Origin: Microvirga sp. BSC39
GTDB lineage: Bacteria; Pseudomonadota; Alphaproteobacteria; Rhizobiales; Beijerinckiaceae
Assembly: GCF_000739015.1 (NCBI RefSeq)
Contig: NZ_JPUG01000078.1
Coordinates: 124,001-188,000 of the forward strand
Length of the DNA: 64,000 nucleotides
Direction of reading: 5' to 3'
The notes beneath the pieces are model-generated. The model had not been told where the DNA came from. It ran no database searches and worked only from the letters and a program-made list of their open reading frames with translations. Positions 33,275-44,074 of this stretch are shown here, in pieces. How positions within the stretch are numbered: the first letter of the stretch is position 1; the number at the start of each line of letters is the position of its first letter. A program made the position numbers and the translations under genes.

Positions 33275-34378
33275 ATGCAGGACCGGACGACGCGAATCAT
33301 CATGCTGGTCGTGGCGGTGCTGCTCGCGATCCTGGTGCTGCAGCCTTACGTGAATTCCTATCTCTATTCCGCCCGTGAGCCGCGGCCCGTGGCGGCGCGG
33401 GGCGACTTGGCGGAGTTCGAGCGCACGACGATCCAGGTGTTCGAGACCGTGGCGCCCTCCGTGGTGCAGGTGGTGGCGCTGCAGGGCCGCGGACCCGCCG
33501 GCGGAGAGCCGGCCGGCTCCGGCACGGGCTTCGTCTGGGATGCCGCCGGTCACGTGGTGACGAACCAGCATGTGGTGGAAAACGGCTCCTCCTTCGCGGT
33601 GCGCCTGGCATCGGGAGAAGTTCGTCCGGCCGAGGTGATCGGGCGCGCGCCGAACTACGACCTCGCCGTCCTGCGGCTCCAGCGCCAGGGCGCCCTGCCG
33701 GCGCCCGTGAACGTGGGAAGCTCGGCCGATCTGAAGGTGGGGCAGACCGCTTACGCCATCGGCAATCCGTTCGGGCTCGACCAGTCGCTCACCACCGGCA
33801 TCATCAGCGCCCTCAAGCGCCGCCTGCCGACGAGCGGCGGGCGCGAGGTCGCCGATGTGATCCAGACAGACGCAGCCATCAACCCGGGCAATTCCGGCGG
33901 CCCGCTGCTCGATTCCGCCGGGCGCCTGATCGGCGTCAACACGGCCATCTATTCCCCGTCCGGCACGAGCGCGGGCATCGGCTTCGCCATTCCCGTCGAC
34001 GTGGTCAACCGGGTAGTGCCGGAGCTCATCCGCACCGGCCGCGTTCCCACGCCGGGCATCGGCATTCTCGCCGGTGACGAGACGCTGGCCGCGCAGCTTG
34101 GCGTGACCGGCGTGGTCGTGGCCGACGTCGTGCCGGGCTCGCCGGCCGACCGTGCAGGCCTGCGCGGCGTCGATCAGCGGGCCGGCATCATCGGCGATGT
34201 GATCGTGGGTGTCGAAGATGCGCCCGTGCGCCGCCTGTCCGATCTGACCGACAGGCTCGAGCGGATCGGCGTCGGCAACACGGTCTCGCTCAAGATCGTG
34301 CGGAACAACCGCTCCGAGACCGTCGCGGTCACTGTCATCGATGTGGAGCAGCAGGGCGCGCGGGCACGCAGGCCCTAA
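33275..34378 (+). CDS. HtrA/DegP-like serine protease with PDZ domain
   Basis: 367 aa. An N-terminal membrane anchor (IMLVVAVLLAILVLQPYV, residues ~8-26) places it in the periplasm. Trypsin-like S1C domain with the triad: His in VVTNQHVVEN, Asp in NYDLAVLRL, Ser in NPGNSGGPLL. One PDZ domain follows (VVADVVPGSPADRAGLRG, GDVIVGVEDAPVRRLSDL). Protein quality control under envelope stress is the likely role. Good GGAG ribosome site. An EcfG-like promoter lies 33 nt upstream. Confidence 0.9.
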   Translation: MQDRTTRIIMLVVAVLLAILVLQPYVNSYLYSAREPRPVAARGDLAEFERTTIQVFETVAPSVVQVVALQGRGPAGGEPAGSGTGFVWDAAGHVVTNQHVVENGSSFAVRLASGEVRPAEVIGRAPNYDLAVLRLQRQGALPAPVNVGSSADLKVGQTAYAIGNPFGLDQSLTTGIISALKRRLPTSGGREVADVIQTDAAINPGNSGGPLLDSAGRLIGVNTAIYSPSGTSAGIGFAIPVDVVNRVVPELIRTGRVPTPGIGILAGDETLAAQLGVTGVVVADVVPGSPADRAGLRGVDQRAGIIGDVIVGVEDAPVRRLSDLTDRLERIGVGNTVSLKIVRNNRSETVAVTVIDVEQQGARARRP

Positions 34379-34477
34379 ACAACATACAACCTTGGCAGGA
34401 ACGGTTTTGTTTCAGGGCGGCGAAACCTTCTTGCAGCCGCGCCGTTAGCCATCGAACCTTCACCCAAGGAGGAGCGA

Positions 34478-34912
34478 ATGGATCTCGAAGGCGCCGATAA
34501 CAACATTCTGGTGCAAAGCTCGACTGTCGATCTGGGCGACAACTTCCCCGAATATGCCAAAACGAACATCCGTCAGGTCGCCGGAAAATATTTCGGGCGG
34601 TTGAGCACGGCCTCCGTGCACGTCACCCGCGAAGGCATCACCTATCGGTGCACGGTCAACATGCAGATGGGCGCGCTCAAGATGATGAGCGGCGAGGCCA
34701 AGGACAAGGATCTCTACACCGCCTTCCGGGCTGCCCTGCAGAAGACCGCCAAGCAGCTCCGCCGCTCCAAGCGCGAGCTGCGCGAGGACAAGGCCGAGCG
34801 CATCGACAAGGACATGCTCCTGCGCGAAGGCGCCCGATCCTCCGGACGCGACCGCGACGATGCCGGCCTGCCCATGAACGACGAGGGCGATTACCGCGCG
34901 GCCGCGGAGTAA
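34478..34912 (+). CDS. HPF/RaiA-like ribosome-associated protein
   Basis: 144 aa. The fold of the first ~95 residues resembles the hibernation factor: VDLGDNFPEYAKTNI, ISVHVTREG-like strand segment, YRCTVNMQMG, and a C-terminal helix rich in Lys/Arg (KTAKQLRRSKRELRED). The long-form C-terminal dimerisation domain is absent; the tail is charged. Probably silences ribosomes during stress or stationary phase. AAGGAGG precedes the ATG. No consensus EcfG promoter was found (GGAAC-N18-CGAA at 34397). Confidence 0.78.
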   Translation: MDLEGADNNILVQSSTVDLGDNFPEYAKTNIRQVAGKYFGRLSTASVHVTREGITYRCTVNMQMGALKMMSGEAKDKDLYTAFRAALQKTAKQLRRSKRELREDKAERIDKDMLLREGARSSGRDRDDAGLPMNDEGDYRAAAE

Positions 34913-34935
34913 CCTCCAACCCATCGATTCAACAT

Positions 34936-34970
34936 CATGGCCGGCCTTGGGCCGGCCATTCTCGTTTTGG
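34936..34970 (+). terminator. GGCCGG hairpin with T-run after the HPF-like gene
   Basis: ATGGCCGGCC-TTGG-GCCGGCCAT-type stem, followed by TCTCGTTTTGG. It resembles half of the GGCCGG repeat family but ends in a T-run, so it may act as a terminator 24 nt after the stop. Confidence 0.6.
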
Positions 34971-35010
34971 TTGCCCCATCCACGTTGCTCCATAGCTATC
35001 GATGGCTCAC

Positions 35011-35074
35011 GATACATCAAAAGTATCATGACTCTCCCCATTGTGCCGGTCATGTGTCATATGATGTCACGTGA
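35011..35074 (+). promoter_or_regulatory. dyad cluster upstream of the flavoprotein/Rrf2 genes
   Basis: GATAC-ATCAAAA-GTATC (35011-35027), TCATATGA (35058-35065) and TCACGTGA (35067-35074) are inverted repeats in the 180-bp region before the flavoprotein gene. The region is AT-richer than its surroundings. One of them may be an operator for the Rrf2 regulator encoded downstream. Confidence 0.4.
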
Positions 35075-35092
35075 TAAGCAGAGGAGTGAACC

Positions 35093-35986
35093 ATGAGCTA
35101 TGATGTCATCATTATCGGGGGCAGCTATTCTGGACTGGCGGCGGGACTTCAGCTCGCCCGTGCCCGCAGGCGCATTCTGGTGATCGACGCCGGCATGCGC
35201 CGTAACCGCTTCGCTGCGGCGTCCCATGGTTTCCTGACACAGGACGGAACCCCGGCTGCGGATATTGCTGCCAAGGCCCGCTCGCAGCTCATGGCCTACG
35301 ACACGGTTGAGTGGGTATCCGGCCACGCCACCGATGCGCAGGCGACACCACAGGGCTTTCGCGTTGCGATTGGAGCCGAGGAGCGACAGGAGACCGGGCA
35401 GCGCCTCATTCTGGCGCTGGGCATCAAGGACGAGCTGCCCGCCGTTCCCGGGCTGGAGGAGCGCTGGGGCAAGAGCGTGTTCCATTGCCCCTACTGCCAT
35501 GGCTATGAACTCGACCGGGGGCGCATCGGCGTTCTGGCCACATCGCCCAAATCCATCCATCACGCGCTGATGCTGCCGGACTGGGGATCGACCACTTTCT
35601 TCCTCAACGATGTCTTCACGCCTGATCCGGAGCAGCTGGAGCAGCTTCGACGGCGCGGTGTCGTGATCGATGACGGGACCGTTGAGCGTCTCGACGGCGA
35701 GGGGGCCACGATCGTCATGCGCGACGGGCGCATCGTTCCCCTCGACGGTCTGTTCGTCATGCCGCGGACGAGCATAGCGAGCCCCATTGCCGAGGAGCTC
35801 GGCTGCGCGTTCGATGAAGGAGCGACGGGGCCTGTCATCCGCACCGATGCCATGAAGGCCACGAGCGTTGCGGGCGTCTTCGCCTGCGGTGATGCCGCCC
35901 GGATGGCCGGATCGGTGACCTTCGCGGTCGCGGACGGCGCCATGGCCGGCACGGCGGCTCACCAATCCCTGATGTTTGCAGGCTGA
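35093..35986 (+). CDS. FAD-dependent thioredoxin reductase-like oxidoreductase
   Basis: 297 aa. FAD motif DVIIIGGSYSGLAAG at the N-terminus and the second FAD motif VFACGDAARMAG near the end. Redox pair CPYC in HCPYCHGYELDRG near residue 134. The place where thioredoxin reductase has its NADPH motif GGGxSA reads instead IGVLATSPKSIHHAL, so NADPH binding may be lost. Dithiol oxidases of the GliT/HlmI type and ferredoxin-type reductases share such a change. Followed by an Rrf2 regulator, 92 nt away. GAGGAG ribosome site. Confidence 0.83.
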   Translation: MSYDVIIIGGSYSGLAAGLQLARARRRILVIDAGMRRNRFAAASHGFLTQDGTPAADIAAKARSQLMAYDTVEWVSGHATDAQATPQGFRVAIGAEERQETGQRLILALGIKDELPAVPGLEERWGKSVFHCPYCHGYELDRGRIGVLATSPKSIHHALMLPDWGSTTFFLNDVFTPDPEQLEQLRRRGVVIDDGTVERLDGEGATIVMRDGRIVPLDGLFVMPRTSIASPIAEELGCAFDEGATGPVIRTDAMKATSVAGVFACGDAARMAGSVTFAVADGAMAGTAAHQSLMFAG

Positions 35987-36078
35987 GACATCCGTGCCCC
36001 GTCGACGCCGAGGAGCGTCGCGTGACGATGGTTCGGGAAATGTGGTAGCAACAGGCGGTTTGAAGGAAAGCGTTCCCT

Positions 36079-36540
36079 TTGCGACAGAACGGAAGCCTCT
36101 CCCGGATTCTCCACGTGCTGCTCCACATGGACCAGCACCGGGACACCCTGACCTCGGAGCAGATCGGCCAGATGCTGGGCACCAATCCGACCGTGGTGCG
36201 CCGGACCATGGCGGGCATGCGCGAGGCGGGATATGTCAGCTCGGTGAAGGGACACGGCGGTGGCTGGACCCTGGCGCGGCCGCTCTCCGAGATGACGCTG
36301 CTCGACGTCTACAAGGCACTGGGCGCGCCGGAGCTGTTCGCGCTCGGCCTTGCCACGGATGCACCAGCCTGCCTCGTGGAGCAGGCCGTGAATACGGCCC
36401 TCGGGCGGAGCCTGGAAGAAGCCGAGCGCCAGCTTCTGGCAGGCTTCGGTCAAGTGAAGCTGTCGGAGATCGCGGCCGATTGCGAACATCGCGCCGCGCG
36501 CTCGAAACATCGGACCTGCAAGGTGACGCACATGGCCTGA
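36079..36540 (+). CDS. Rrf2 family transcriptional regulator
   Basis: 153 aa from TTG 36079, with GAAGGAAAG eight bases upstream. Winged-helix domain: LTSEQIGQMLGTNPTVVRRTMAGMREAGYVSSVKGHGGGWTLARP, then TLLDVYKAL, matching Rrf2. It has three cysteines in the C-terminal half (PACLVEQA, DCEHRA, TCKVTH), not in the IscR iron-sulfur pattern, but possible redox or metal ligands. It follows the flavoprotein gene on the same strand and may regulate it. Confidence 0.88.
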   Translation: MRQNGSLSRILHVLLHMDQHRDTLTSEQIGQMLGTNPTVVRRTMAGMREAGYVSSVKGHGGGWTLARPLSEMTLLDVYKALGAPELFALGLATDAPACLVEQAVNTALGRSLEEAERQLLAGFGQVKLSEIAADCEHRAARSKHRTCKVTHMA

Positions 36541-36567
36541 CGGCCGCGTCTTCATCGCAAATGCAAA

Positions 36568-36592
36568 ATGGCCGGGCTCTGCACCCGGCCAT
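36568..36592 (-). terminator. terminator shared by Rrf2 and clpB genes
   Basis: ATGGCCGGG-CTCTGCA-CCCGGCCAT forms a nine-base perfect stem. On the minus strand it is followed by TTTTGC, 12 nt after the clpB stop; on the plus strand the T-run is weak. Confidence 0.78.
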
Positions 36593-36603
36593 CGTCTTGA
36601 GCG

Positions 36604-39225
<2,622 letters not shown>

Positions 39226-39350
39226 CAATCATCCCTCCTCAGGTCAGCCCGCCCTCTTGGAGGCACAGGCCGACCCTGCGATGTCGGACCTCCTCAATGG
39301 AGCGTCCGCTTCCGCTTAGTTGGTGTGTCCCATTCGCCACAACAAGAGGG

Positions 39351-39375
39351 GGAACCTGCTCGCAGTGCTGGCATT
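39351..39375 (+). promoter_or_regulatory. EcfG-like promoter with one mismatch (GGAAC-N16-CATT)
   Basis: GGAAC (39351-39355), 16 bases, CATT (39372-39375). CATT replaces CGTT. It lies 28 nt before the ATG at 39404 of a hydrophilic protein gene. Confidence 0.4.
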
Positions 39376-39403
39376 GACCCCACGACAGTTTGAGGAGGTT
39401 CTC

Positions 39404-39727
39404 ATGACACGCGACCCGCGCTCGGAGGCCGAAAAAGCCCGTGCCGCCCTTGCCCGCAACGCGGAGATGGGCTTGGGCGTGCCGCAAAGCCCGGTCGAGC
39501 AGCAGCCCTCCGTGACGCCGGAGACCTTCGGCGACACCACGGAGAACGGCCGGGTGATCCGGGACGACAAGGGACCGGCGGGCAACGAGGCCGGCCGTGA
39601 CATCGGCGATTCCACCGGCACCATCGCGACCTCCCGCGACATTCCCGTTTCGCGTCAGAACGTTCAGTCCCCGCCGACCCATCGCAGCGACGAGAGCGAC
39701 CACGTCCTCTCCCGCGCCAAGGAGTGA
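39404..39727 (+). CDS. hydrophilic hypothetical protein (107 aa)
   Basis: ATG 39404 with GAGGAGG seven bases upstream. No hydrophobic segment; Asp, Glu, Arg, Ser and Thr dominate (RDPRSEAEKARAALARNAEMG, TTENGRVIRDDKGPAGNEAG). Probably disordered; not recognised. Followed after seven bases by another small gene with the same kind of helix (EKARxxLxxNAEx), so the two look related by duplication or share a partner. A possible stress promoter lies upstream. Confidence 0.6.
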   Translation: MTRDPRSEAEKARAALARNAEMGLGVPQSPVEQQPSVTPETFGDTTENGRVIRDDKGPAGNEAGRDIGDSTGTIATSRDIPVSRQNVQSPPTHRSDESDHVLSRAKE

Positions 39728-39734
39728 TCACACC

Positions 39735-39998
39735 ATGGCTCTTTCCGATATTTTCTCCATGTTCAGCCCCAAGAAGCGCAAGGCCGAGAAGGCCCGCGAG
39801 GAGCTGATGGCCAATGCCGAGAAGGCGCTGCGCATGAAGCAGGAGGCCGGCCCGCAATCCACCATCCCCGAGCATCAGACTGCCAACGAGGGGATGAATC
39901 CCAAAACCACCAACGAGGATCACATCCCGGCTCGTGAAGGGTACTTCACACCTGAGCTCAAGCGCACGAACGTGGCCCGCTCGGGGGACGCTTCGTAA
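39735..39998 (+). CDS. small hydrophilic protein (87 aa)
   Basis: ATG 39735, seven bases after the previous stop. Begins MALSDIFSMFSPKKRKAEKAREELMANAEKALRMKQEAG, a likely amphipathic helix, then a polar tail (PKTTNEDHIPAREGYF). Not recognised. The segment EKAREELMANAEKAL parallels EKARAALARNAEMG of the upstream protein. Ends 23 nt before a strong terminator, closing a two-gene operon. Confidence 0.6.
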   Translation: MALSDIFSMFSPKKRKAEKAREELMANAEKALRMKQEAGPQSTIPEHQTANEGMNPKTTNEDHIPAREGYFTPELKRTNVARSGDAS

Positions 39999-40020
39999 GA
40001 TCGGATTGCGTGCGTGAAGA

Positions 40021-40050
40021 AAAGCCCTGCCGCTTCGGCGGGGCTTTTTC
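40021..40050 (+). terminator. rho-independent terminator of the two-gene hydrophilic operon
   Basis: AAAGCCCTGCCG-CTT-CGGCGGGGCTTTTT: a twelve-base stem with one G-U pair and a five-T run, 23 nt after the stop at 39998. Confidence 0.9.
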
Positions 40051-40088
40051 TATGATGGGGAGACTTTCCTCGACCAAGCGAGGGCGCC

Positions 40089-41450
40089 ATGACGGCTGAC
40101 GTGCCGAAGGTTGTGATTGTGGGGGCCGGGTTCGGCGGGCTGACGGCCGCTCAGGCGCTCGCCCGCGCTCCGGTTGATGTGACCCTCATCGACCGCCACA
40201 ACTTCCACTATTTCCAGCCGCTGCTTTACCAGGTCGCGACCGCGGCCCTGTCGCCGGCCGACATCGCTTGGCCGATCCGCGGCATCGTCCGGCGCCAGAA
40301 GAACATCACGGTCCTCATGGCGGAGATCGAAGGCGTGGATCCGCAGGCGCGGCTCATCCACGCCGGCGCGACCGCCGTTCCCTATGATTTCCTCGTCCTT
40401 GCCACCGGCGCCACCCACTCCTATTTCGGCCACCCGGAATGGGCCGCCGTCGCGCCGGGGCTGAAGCAGATCGAGGACGCGACGCGCATCCGCCGCAAGG
40501 TCCTGCTCGCCTTCGAGGAGGCGGAGCTGATCGATGACGAGGACGAGCAGCGGCGGCTGCTCACCTTCGTGGTGGTGGGCGGCGGCCCCACGGGGGTCGA
40601 GATGGCGGGAGCCATCGCGGAGGTGGCCCATTATGCCCTGCCGTCCGAGTTCCGGCGCATCGACCCGCATGCCGCCCGCGTCATCCTCATCGAGGCCGGG
40701 CCTCGCCTGCTGCCGACCTTTCCGGAAGACCTCTCGGCCTATGCCGCGCAGGCCCTCGGGAGGATGGGCGTGGAGGTCATGACCTCGGCACGGGTGACCG
40801 ATTGCGACGGGCGCGGCGTCGATCTCGAAGGAGCGCGGATCGAGGCCGGCACCCTCGTCTGGGCTGCGGGCGTCATCGCCTCACCGGCCGGCGAGTGGCT
40901 CCAGGCGGAGCGAGACCGAGCGGGACGGGTGACGGTGGGGCCGGATCTCACGGTTCCCGGCCGCCCCGAGGTCTTCGTCATCGGCGACACGGCGGCGGCC
41001 GTGGATGCACAGGGCAAGACCGTGCCGGGCATCGCGCCGGCCGCCAAGCAGATGGGGGCCTATGTGGCCAAGGTCATCGCCGCGAGGGCCTCCGGCCGTA
41101 TGGCACCGGGGCCTTTCCGCTACCGCCACCAGGGCGATCTCGCCACCATCGGCCGCAAGGCGGCGGTGGTGAAGCTCGGCAGCATTCATCTCACCGGCTT
41201 CATCGGCTGGCTGTTCTGGGGCATCGCCCACGTGTACTTCCTGATTGGCCTGCGCAACCGGGCCGTGGTCGCCTTCACCTGGCTGTGGAACTACCTGACC
41301 TACCAGCGCGGCGCACGCCTCATCGTCGACGGGCCGGGCGGCCAGGAGGAGGCACGGGCCGAGAAGGCCAGGCCGCAGGCGCCGGCCGTCGAGGCAGGCC
41401 GCGCCCGCAGCCGGGATCAGGCTCCTGCCGAGGGAACGGACTGGCGCTAG
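40089..41450 (+). CDS. ndh: type II NADH:quinone oxidoreductase
   Basis: 453 aa peripheral membrane flavoprotein passing electrons from NADH to quinone without proton pumping. FAD motif VVIVGAGFGGLTAAQAL, DRHNFHYFQPLLYQVATAALSP typical of NDH-2, NADH motif FVVVGGGPTGVEMAGAIAE near residue 160, and FVIGDTAAAVDAQGK near residue 297. A hydrophobic stretch near residue 370 (HLTGFIGWLFWGIAHVYFLIGL) should anchor it to the membrane. The C-terminal tail is charged and Ala-rich. A single-gene unit. Confidence 0.88.
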   Translation: MTADVPKVVIVGAGFGGLTAAQALARAPVDVTLIDRHNFHYFQPLLYQVATAALSPADIAWPIRGIVRRQKNITVLMAEIEGVDPQARLIHAGATAVPYDFLVLATGATHSYFGHPEWAAVAPGLKQIEDATRIRRKVLLAFEEAELIDDEDEQRRLLTFVVVGGGPTGVEMAGAIAEVAHYALPSEFRRIDPHAARVILIEAGPRLLPTFPEDLSAYAAQALGRMGVEVMTSARVTDCDGRGVDLEGARIEAGTLVWAAGVIASPAGEWLQAERDRAGRVTVGPDLTVPGRPEVFVIGDTAAAVDAQGKTVPGIAPAAKQMGAYVAKVIAARASGRMAPGPFRYRHQGDLATIGRKAAVVKLGSIHLTGFIGWLFWGIAHVYFLIGLRNRAVVAFTWLWNYLTYQRGARLIVDGPGGQEEARAEKARPQAPAVEAGRARSRDQAPAEGTDWR

Positions 41451-41499
41451 GGCGTCGGGCCGGCCTCGTCAGCGCTGGACGAAAGTGGCGCGCCCAACC

Positions 41500-41582
41500 C
41501 TCTCCCGCTAAAGGGGAGAGGCAAGCCCACGCTCCATCCTGCACCCGATCCCGGATCTCCGCTGCGCTCCGTCCGGGATGAC
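41500..41582. repeat. CTCTCCC hairpin and GGATCTCCG...CGGGATGAC element
   Basis: CTCTCCCGCTAAAGGGGAGAG pairs as a hairpin, as at 10842 and 23241. A second arm, GATCCCGGATCTCCGCTGC with TCCGTCCGGGATGAC, lies downstream. Non-coding, between ndh and the MOSC gene. Confidence 0.6.
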
Positions 41583-41650
41583 GAAGGCGGAGAGGAGAAT
41601 GCACGATCCATTCCCTTGCCCCGCTTACCCACGCGCTTTATCGCTAAGCC

Positions 41651-42433
41651 ATGACCATCCGCATCGCCTCCCTCCAGCGCTATCCGGTCAAGGGCCTGTC
41701 GCCCGAGACCCTGTCCTCCGTCACCCTCACCAAGGGCGACTACTTTCCCGGCGACCGGCTGTTTGCCGTGGAGAACGGACCGGCCGGGTTCGAGCCGGAC
41801 AACCCGCAGCATCAGCCCAAGATCAAGTTCCTGATGCTCATGCGCAACGAGGGCCTGGCGCGGCTGAAAACCCGCTACATCGACTCCATCACGACGCTCT
41901 TCATTGAAGAGGGCGGGCGCCAGGTGGCCAGGGGCGATCTCTCGACGCCCGAGGGGCGGCTCGCCATCGAGGCCTTCTTCCGCCGCTTCATGCCGAAGGA
42001 ACTGCGCGGCCCGCCGAAGGTGCTGACGGCTCCGCAGGGCTTCCGCTTCACCGATTCCCGGCGCGGCTTCGTCTCGCTCATCAACCTCGCGAGCGTGCGG
42101 GAGCTGGAGAATGTGGTCGGCGCGACTATCGATCCCCTGCGCTTTCGCGGCAACATCCACATCGAGGGGCTCGCGCCATGGGCCGAGTTCGACCTCGTGG
42201 GCAAGGTGCTCACTGCGCCCTCCGGCCTGCGCCTGAAGGTCACCAAGCGCATCGAGCGCTGCGCGGCCACCAACGTGGACCCGGACACGGGCATCCGCGA
42301 CCTGGAGATCCCGAAAAGCCTGATGAAGGCCTATGGGCACTTCGACTGCGGCATCTATGCCGAGGTGGTGGGTGATGGCCCGCTGGAGGCAGGCGAGAGC
42401 CTGGAGCCGGAGCAGGCGGAACTGGCGCTGTAG
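41651..42433 (+). CDS. MOSC domain-containing protein
   Basis: 260 aa. N-terminal MOSC beta-barrel (IASLQRYPVKGLSPE, GDRLFAVENG), then the MOSC domain RFRGNIHIEGLAPWAEFDLVGK, with the conserved cysteine in RIERCAATNVDPDTG near residue 206. MOSC proteins use a molybdopterin-type cofactor or handle sulfur transfer; the closest named relatives include YcbX and mARC. Cytosolic. No molybdenum-cofactor genes are nearby, so the substrate is not predictable. Confidence 0.85.
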   Translation: MTIRIASLQRYPVKGLSPETLSSVTLTKGDYFPGDRLFAVENGPAGFEPDNPQHQPKIKFLMLMRNEGLARLKTRYIDSITTLFIEEGGRQVARGDLSTPEGRLAIEAFFRRFMPKELRGPPKVLTAPQGFRFTDSRRGFVSLINLASVRELENVVGATIDPLRFRGNIHIEGLAPWAEFDLVGKVLTAPSGLRLKVTKRIERCAATNVDPDTGIRDLEIPKSLMKAYGHFDCGIYAEVVGDGPLEAGESLEPEQAELAL

Positions 42434-42462
42434 AGGACGGGAGGCGGCCAAGCTGCCTCGGT

Positions 42463-42557
42463 GTCATCCCCGGCGGCCGTGAGGCCGGGAAGGGGATCTA
42501 CCGGCACGCTCGGCACTATGGATTCTCTTCCCCTCCGCTCCGGCTGGGAACGACACT
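42463..42557. repeat. AAGGGGATC-type palindromic repeat (degenerate copy)
   Basis: Begins GTCATCCCCGGCGG with GGGAAGGGGATCTACC, includes ATGGATTCTCTTCCCC and ends CTGGGAACGACACTG. Right arm diverged (CTGGGAACGAC in place of CGGGAATGAC). Between the MOSC gene and DUF4167. Confidence 0.78.
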
Positions 42558-42600
42558 GAAACGATCCAGGCTGCGAAAGCGATAAGGCACTGTCGCCAAT

Positions 42601-42630
42601 AAAAAAAGGGAGAGCCAGGCTCTCCCTTTT
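42601..42630. terminator. bidirectional terminator
   Basis: AAAAGGGAGAGCC-AGGCTCTCCCTTTT, a perfect stem with A-run on the left and T-run on the right. It lies between convergent genes (MOSC on plus, DUF4167 on minus) and can end transcription from both sides. Confidence 0.88.
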
Positions 42631-42652
42631 CATGTCTCAGGTCCGGTGCGCC

Positions 42653-43714
42653 TTACTCGGCGGCCGGGGTCTCGGCCGGATCCGGCGTGAAGCCGGCGTT
42701 CTCGGCATTGGCCGCGTCGATCATCTCCTGGCGGGTGCGGCGGCGGCGGCGCGGACGGGCCACGGCCTCGTCGTTCGCTGCTTCCTGCATCACCGGTGCG
42801 GGAGCCGGAGCCTCCGTCTCGGCAGCCACGGGAGCGGGGGCGCGGACCGGGTTGGTCAGGAAAGCCGGCAGGGTGCCCTGGTCGGATGCCTCGTCGTCCC
42901 GGCGGCGCTCGCGCGGGAAGCGCTCGCGGCGCTCGCCACGGTCGAAGCGGTCGTTGCGCTCCGGACGGTCGCCACGCTCGGGACGATCAGCCCGATCCTG
43001 ACTACCCCGATCTTGGCGGTCGTTGCGCTCGGGGCGGTCCCCACGGTCGAAGCGGGCAGGGCGTTCATTGCGCTCAGGGCGTTCGCCATTCTCGGAACGG
43101 GCCTCGAAGGGCTGCTCGTCGCGGGGCTGGTAATCCTGGCGCGGGCCGCGGTCACGGGGCTGGAAGCGCTCGCGACGGTCGCCGCGGTCCCCGCGATCAG
43201 GACGATCGCCACGGTCCTGGCGGTCACCACGCTCGGGACGATCGCCACGATCCTGACGATCGTAGCGCGGCTGGCGCTCGGCCCGGTTCTCGTAGGGCTG
43301 CGGCTGGGAGCCGAAATCGCCCTCGTCGCCGTTGCCGAAATCCTGGCCGCCGGCACGCTCGAAGCTCGGGCGCTCACCCTGGGTGAAGCCCTCTTCCTCG
43401 TTGCCGTCCTCGTCGAAGGACCGCTGCTGCTGGTAGCCGTACTGCTCGCGCAGCTGCTCCTGGGCGGCCGCGATGATGCGGAAATAGTGCTCGGCGTGCT
43501 GGAAGTAGTTCTCGGCCGCCACCGGGTCGCCGCTGGACTGGGCATCGCGGGCGAGCTGGCTGTATTTCTCGGCGATATGCTGAGCCGTGCCGCGGATCTT
43601 CACGTCCGGGCCGTTCGACTCGTAGCTCTTCGTCAGGGGATTGGGCCCCTTGTTGTTGTTACTGCGGTTGTTGTTGTTACGACCGCGCATACGCCTGTTT
43701 TGTCCTGGTCTCAT
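42653..43714 (-). CDS. DUF4167 domain-containing, Arg/Gly/Asp-rich protein
   Basis: 353 aa. The N-terminus is Asn/Arg-rich (RRMRGRNNNNRSNNNKGPNP), followed by DUF4167 (residues ~25-100): DVKIRGTAQHIAEKYSQLARDAQSSGDPVAAENYFQHAEHYFRII. The middle (~135-290) is a low-complexity run of DR, RGDR, DRPER and DRQDRG units, an RGG/RGD-like disordered region probably able to bind RNA. The C-terminus has RPRRRRRTRQEM. Function unknown. It has a 360-nt gap to prmC and is transcribed in the same direction. Confidence 0.88.
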   Translation of the reverse strand: MRPGQNRRMRGRNNNNRSNNNKGPNPLTKSYESNGPDVKIRGTAQHIAEKYSQLARDAQSSGDPVAAENYFQHAEHYFRIIAAAQEQLREQYGYQQQRSFDEDGNEEEGFTQGERPSFERAGGQDFGNGDEGDFGSQPQPYENRAERQPRYDRQDRGDRPERGDRQDRGDRPDRGDRGDRRERFQPRDRGPRQDYQPRDEQPFEARSENGERPERNERPARFDRGDRPERNDRQDRGSQDRADRPERGDRPERNDRFDRGERRERFPRERRRDDEASDQGTLPAFLTNPVRAPAPVAAETEAPAPAPVMQEAANDEAVARPRRRRRTRQEMIDAANAENAGFTPDPAETPAAE

Positions 43715-44074
43715 TTTTCGCTCTACGAGCCTCGCTGGTTCTTAAAAGCCCACGCGATATGCAAGCCAATGGTCAACGAACGGGCTTAACGCCCACCGTT
43801 CGCGTGGCAAACCGTCTGTCGTTCAGCCATAGCCTTCCAGAGGCTCGGCCATCCTTCAGTGTCGGGTTCAGGTGATCGCGCCAGGCCGTTTCGTTCAAAA
43901 GCCCCTGCCTGCGCGATTGATATCGTTTGGTCTTCCGGCATGCCCCCGAGGGGCTGCCGATTTGTTTAGACCGAGGACGATCTCTACGCTCGAATCTAGC
44001 GGGTTCCTCTCGGTCCAACAAGGGCTATTTCCGACTTTATCCCGTCCTGGGACAAGAAAGCCTCACCCGGGCCA
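43715..44074 (-). other. 360-nt region between prmC and DUF4167
   Basis: No gene visible on either strand. A hairpin CGAACGG...CCGTTCG lies at 43777-43802 with GGGC/GCCC inside. Probably holds the DUF4167 promoter and a long 5' leader. Frames here lack ribosome sites. Confidence 0.5.

Noticed and set aside
34397..34424. EcfG promoter before the HPF-like gene
   Set aside because: GGAAC is followed after 18 bases by CGAA, not CGTT.
39229..39350. Sigma-32 promoter for clpB
   Set aside because: CTTG and a CCCATT both occur, but CCCATT is on the opposite strand; no proper pair at 13-14 nt was seen on the minus strand.
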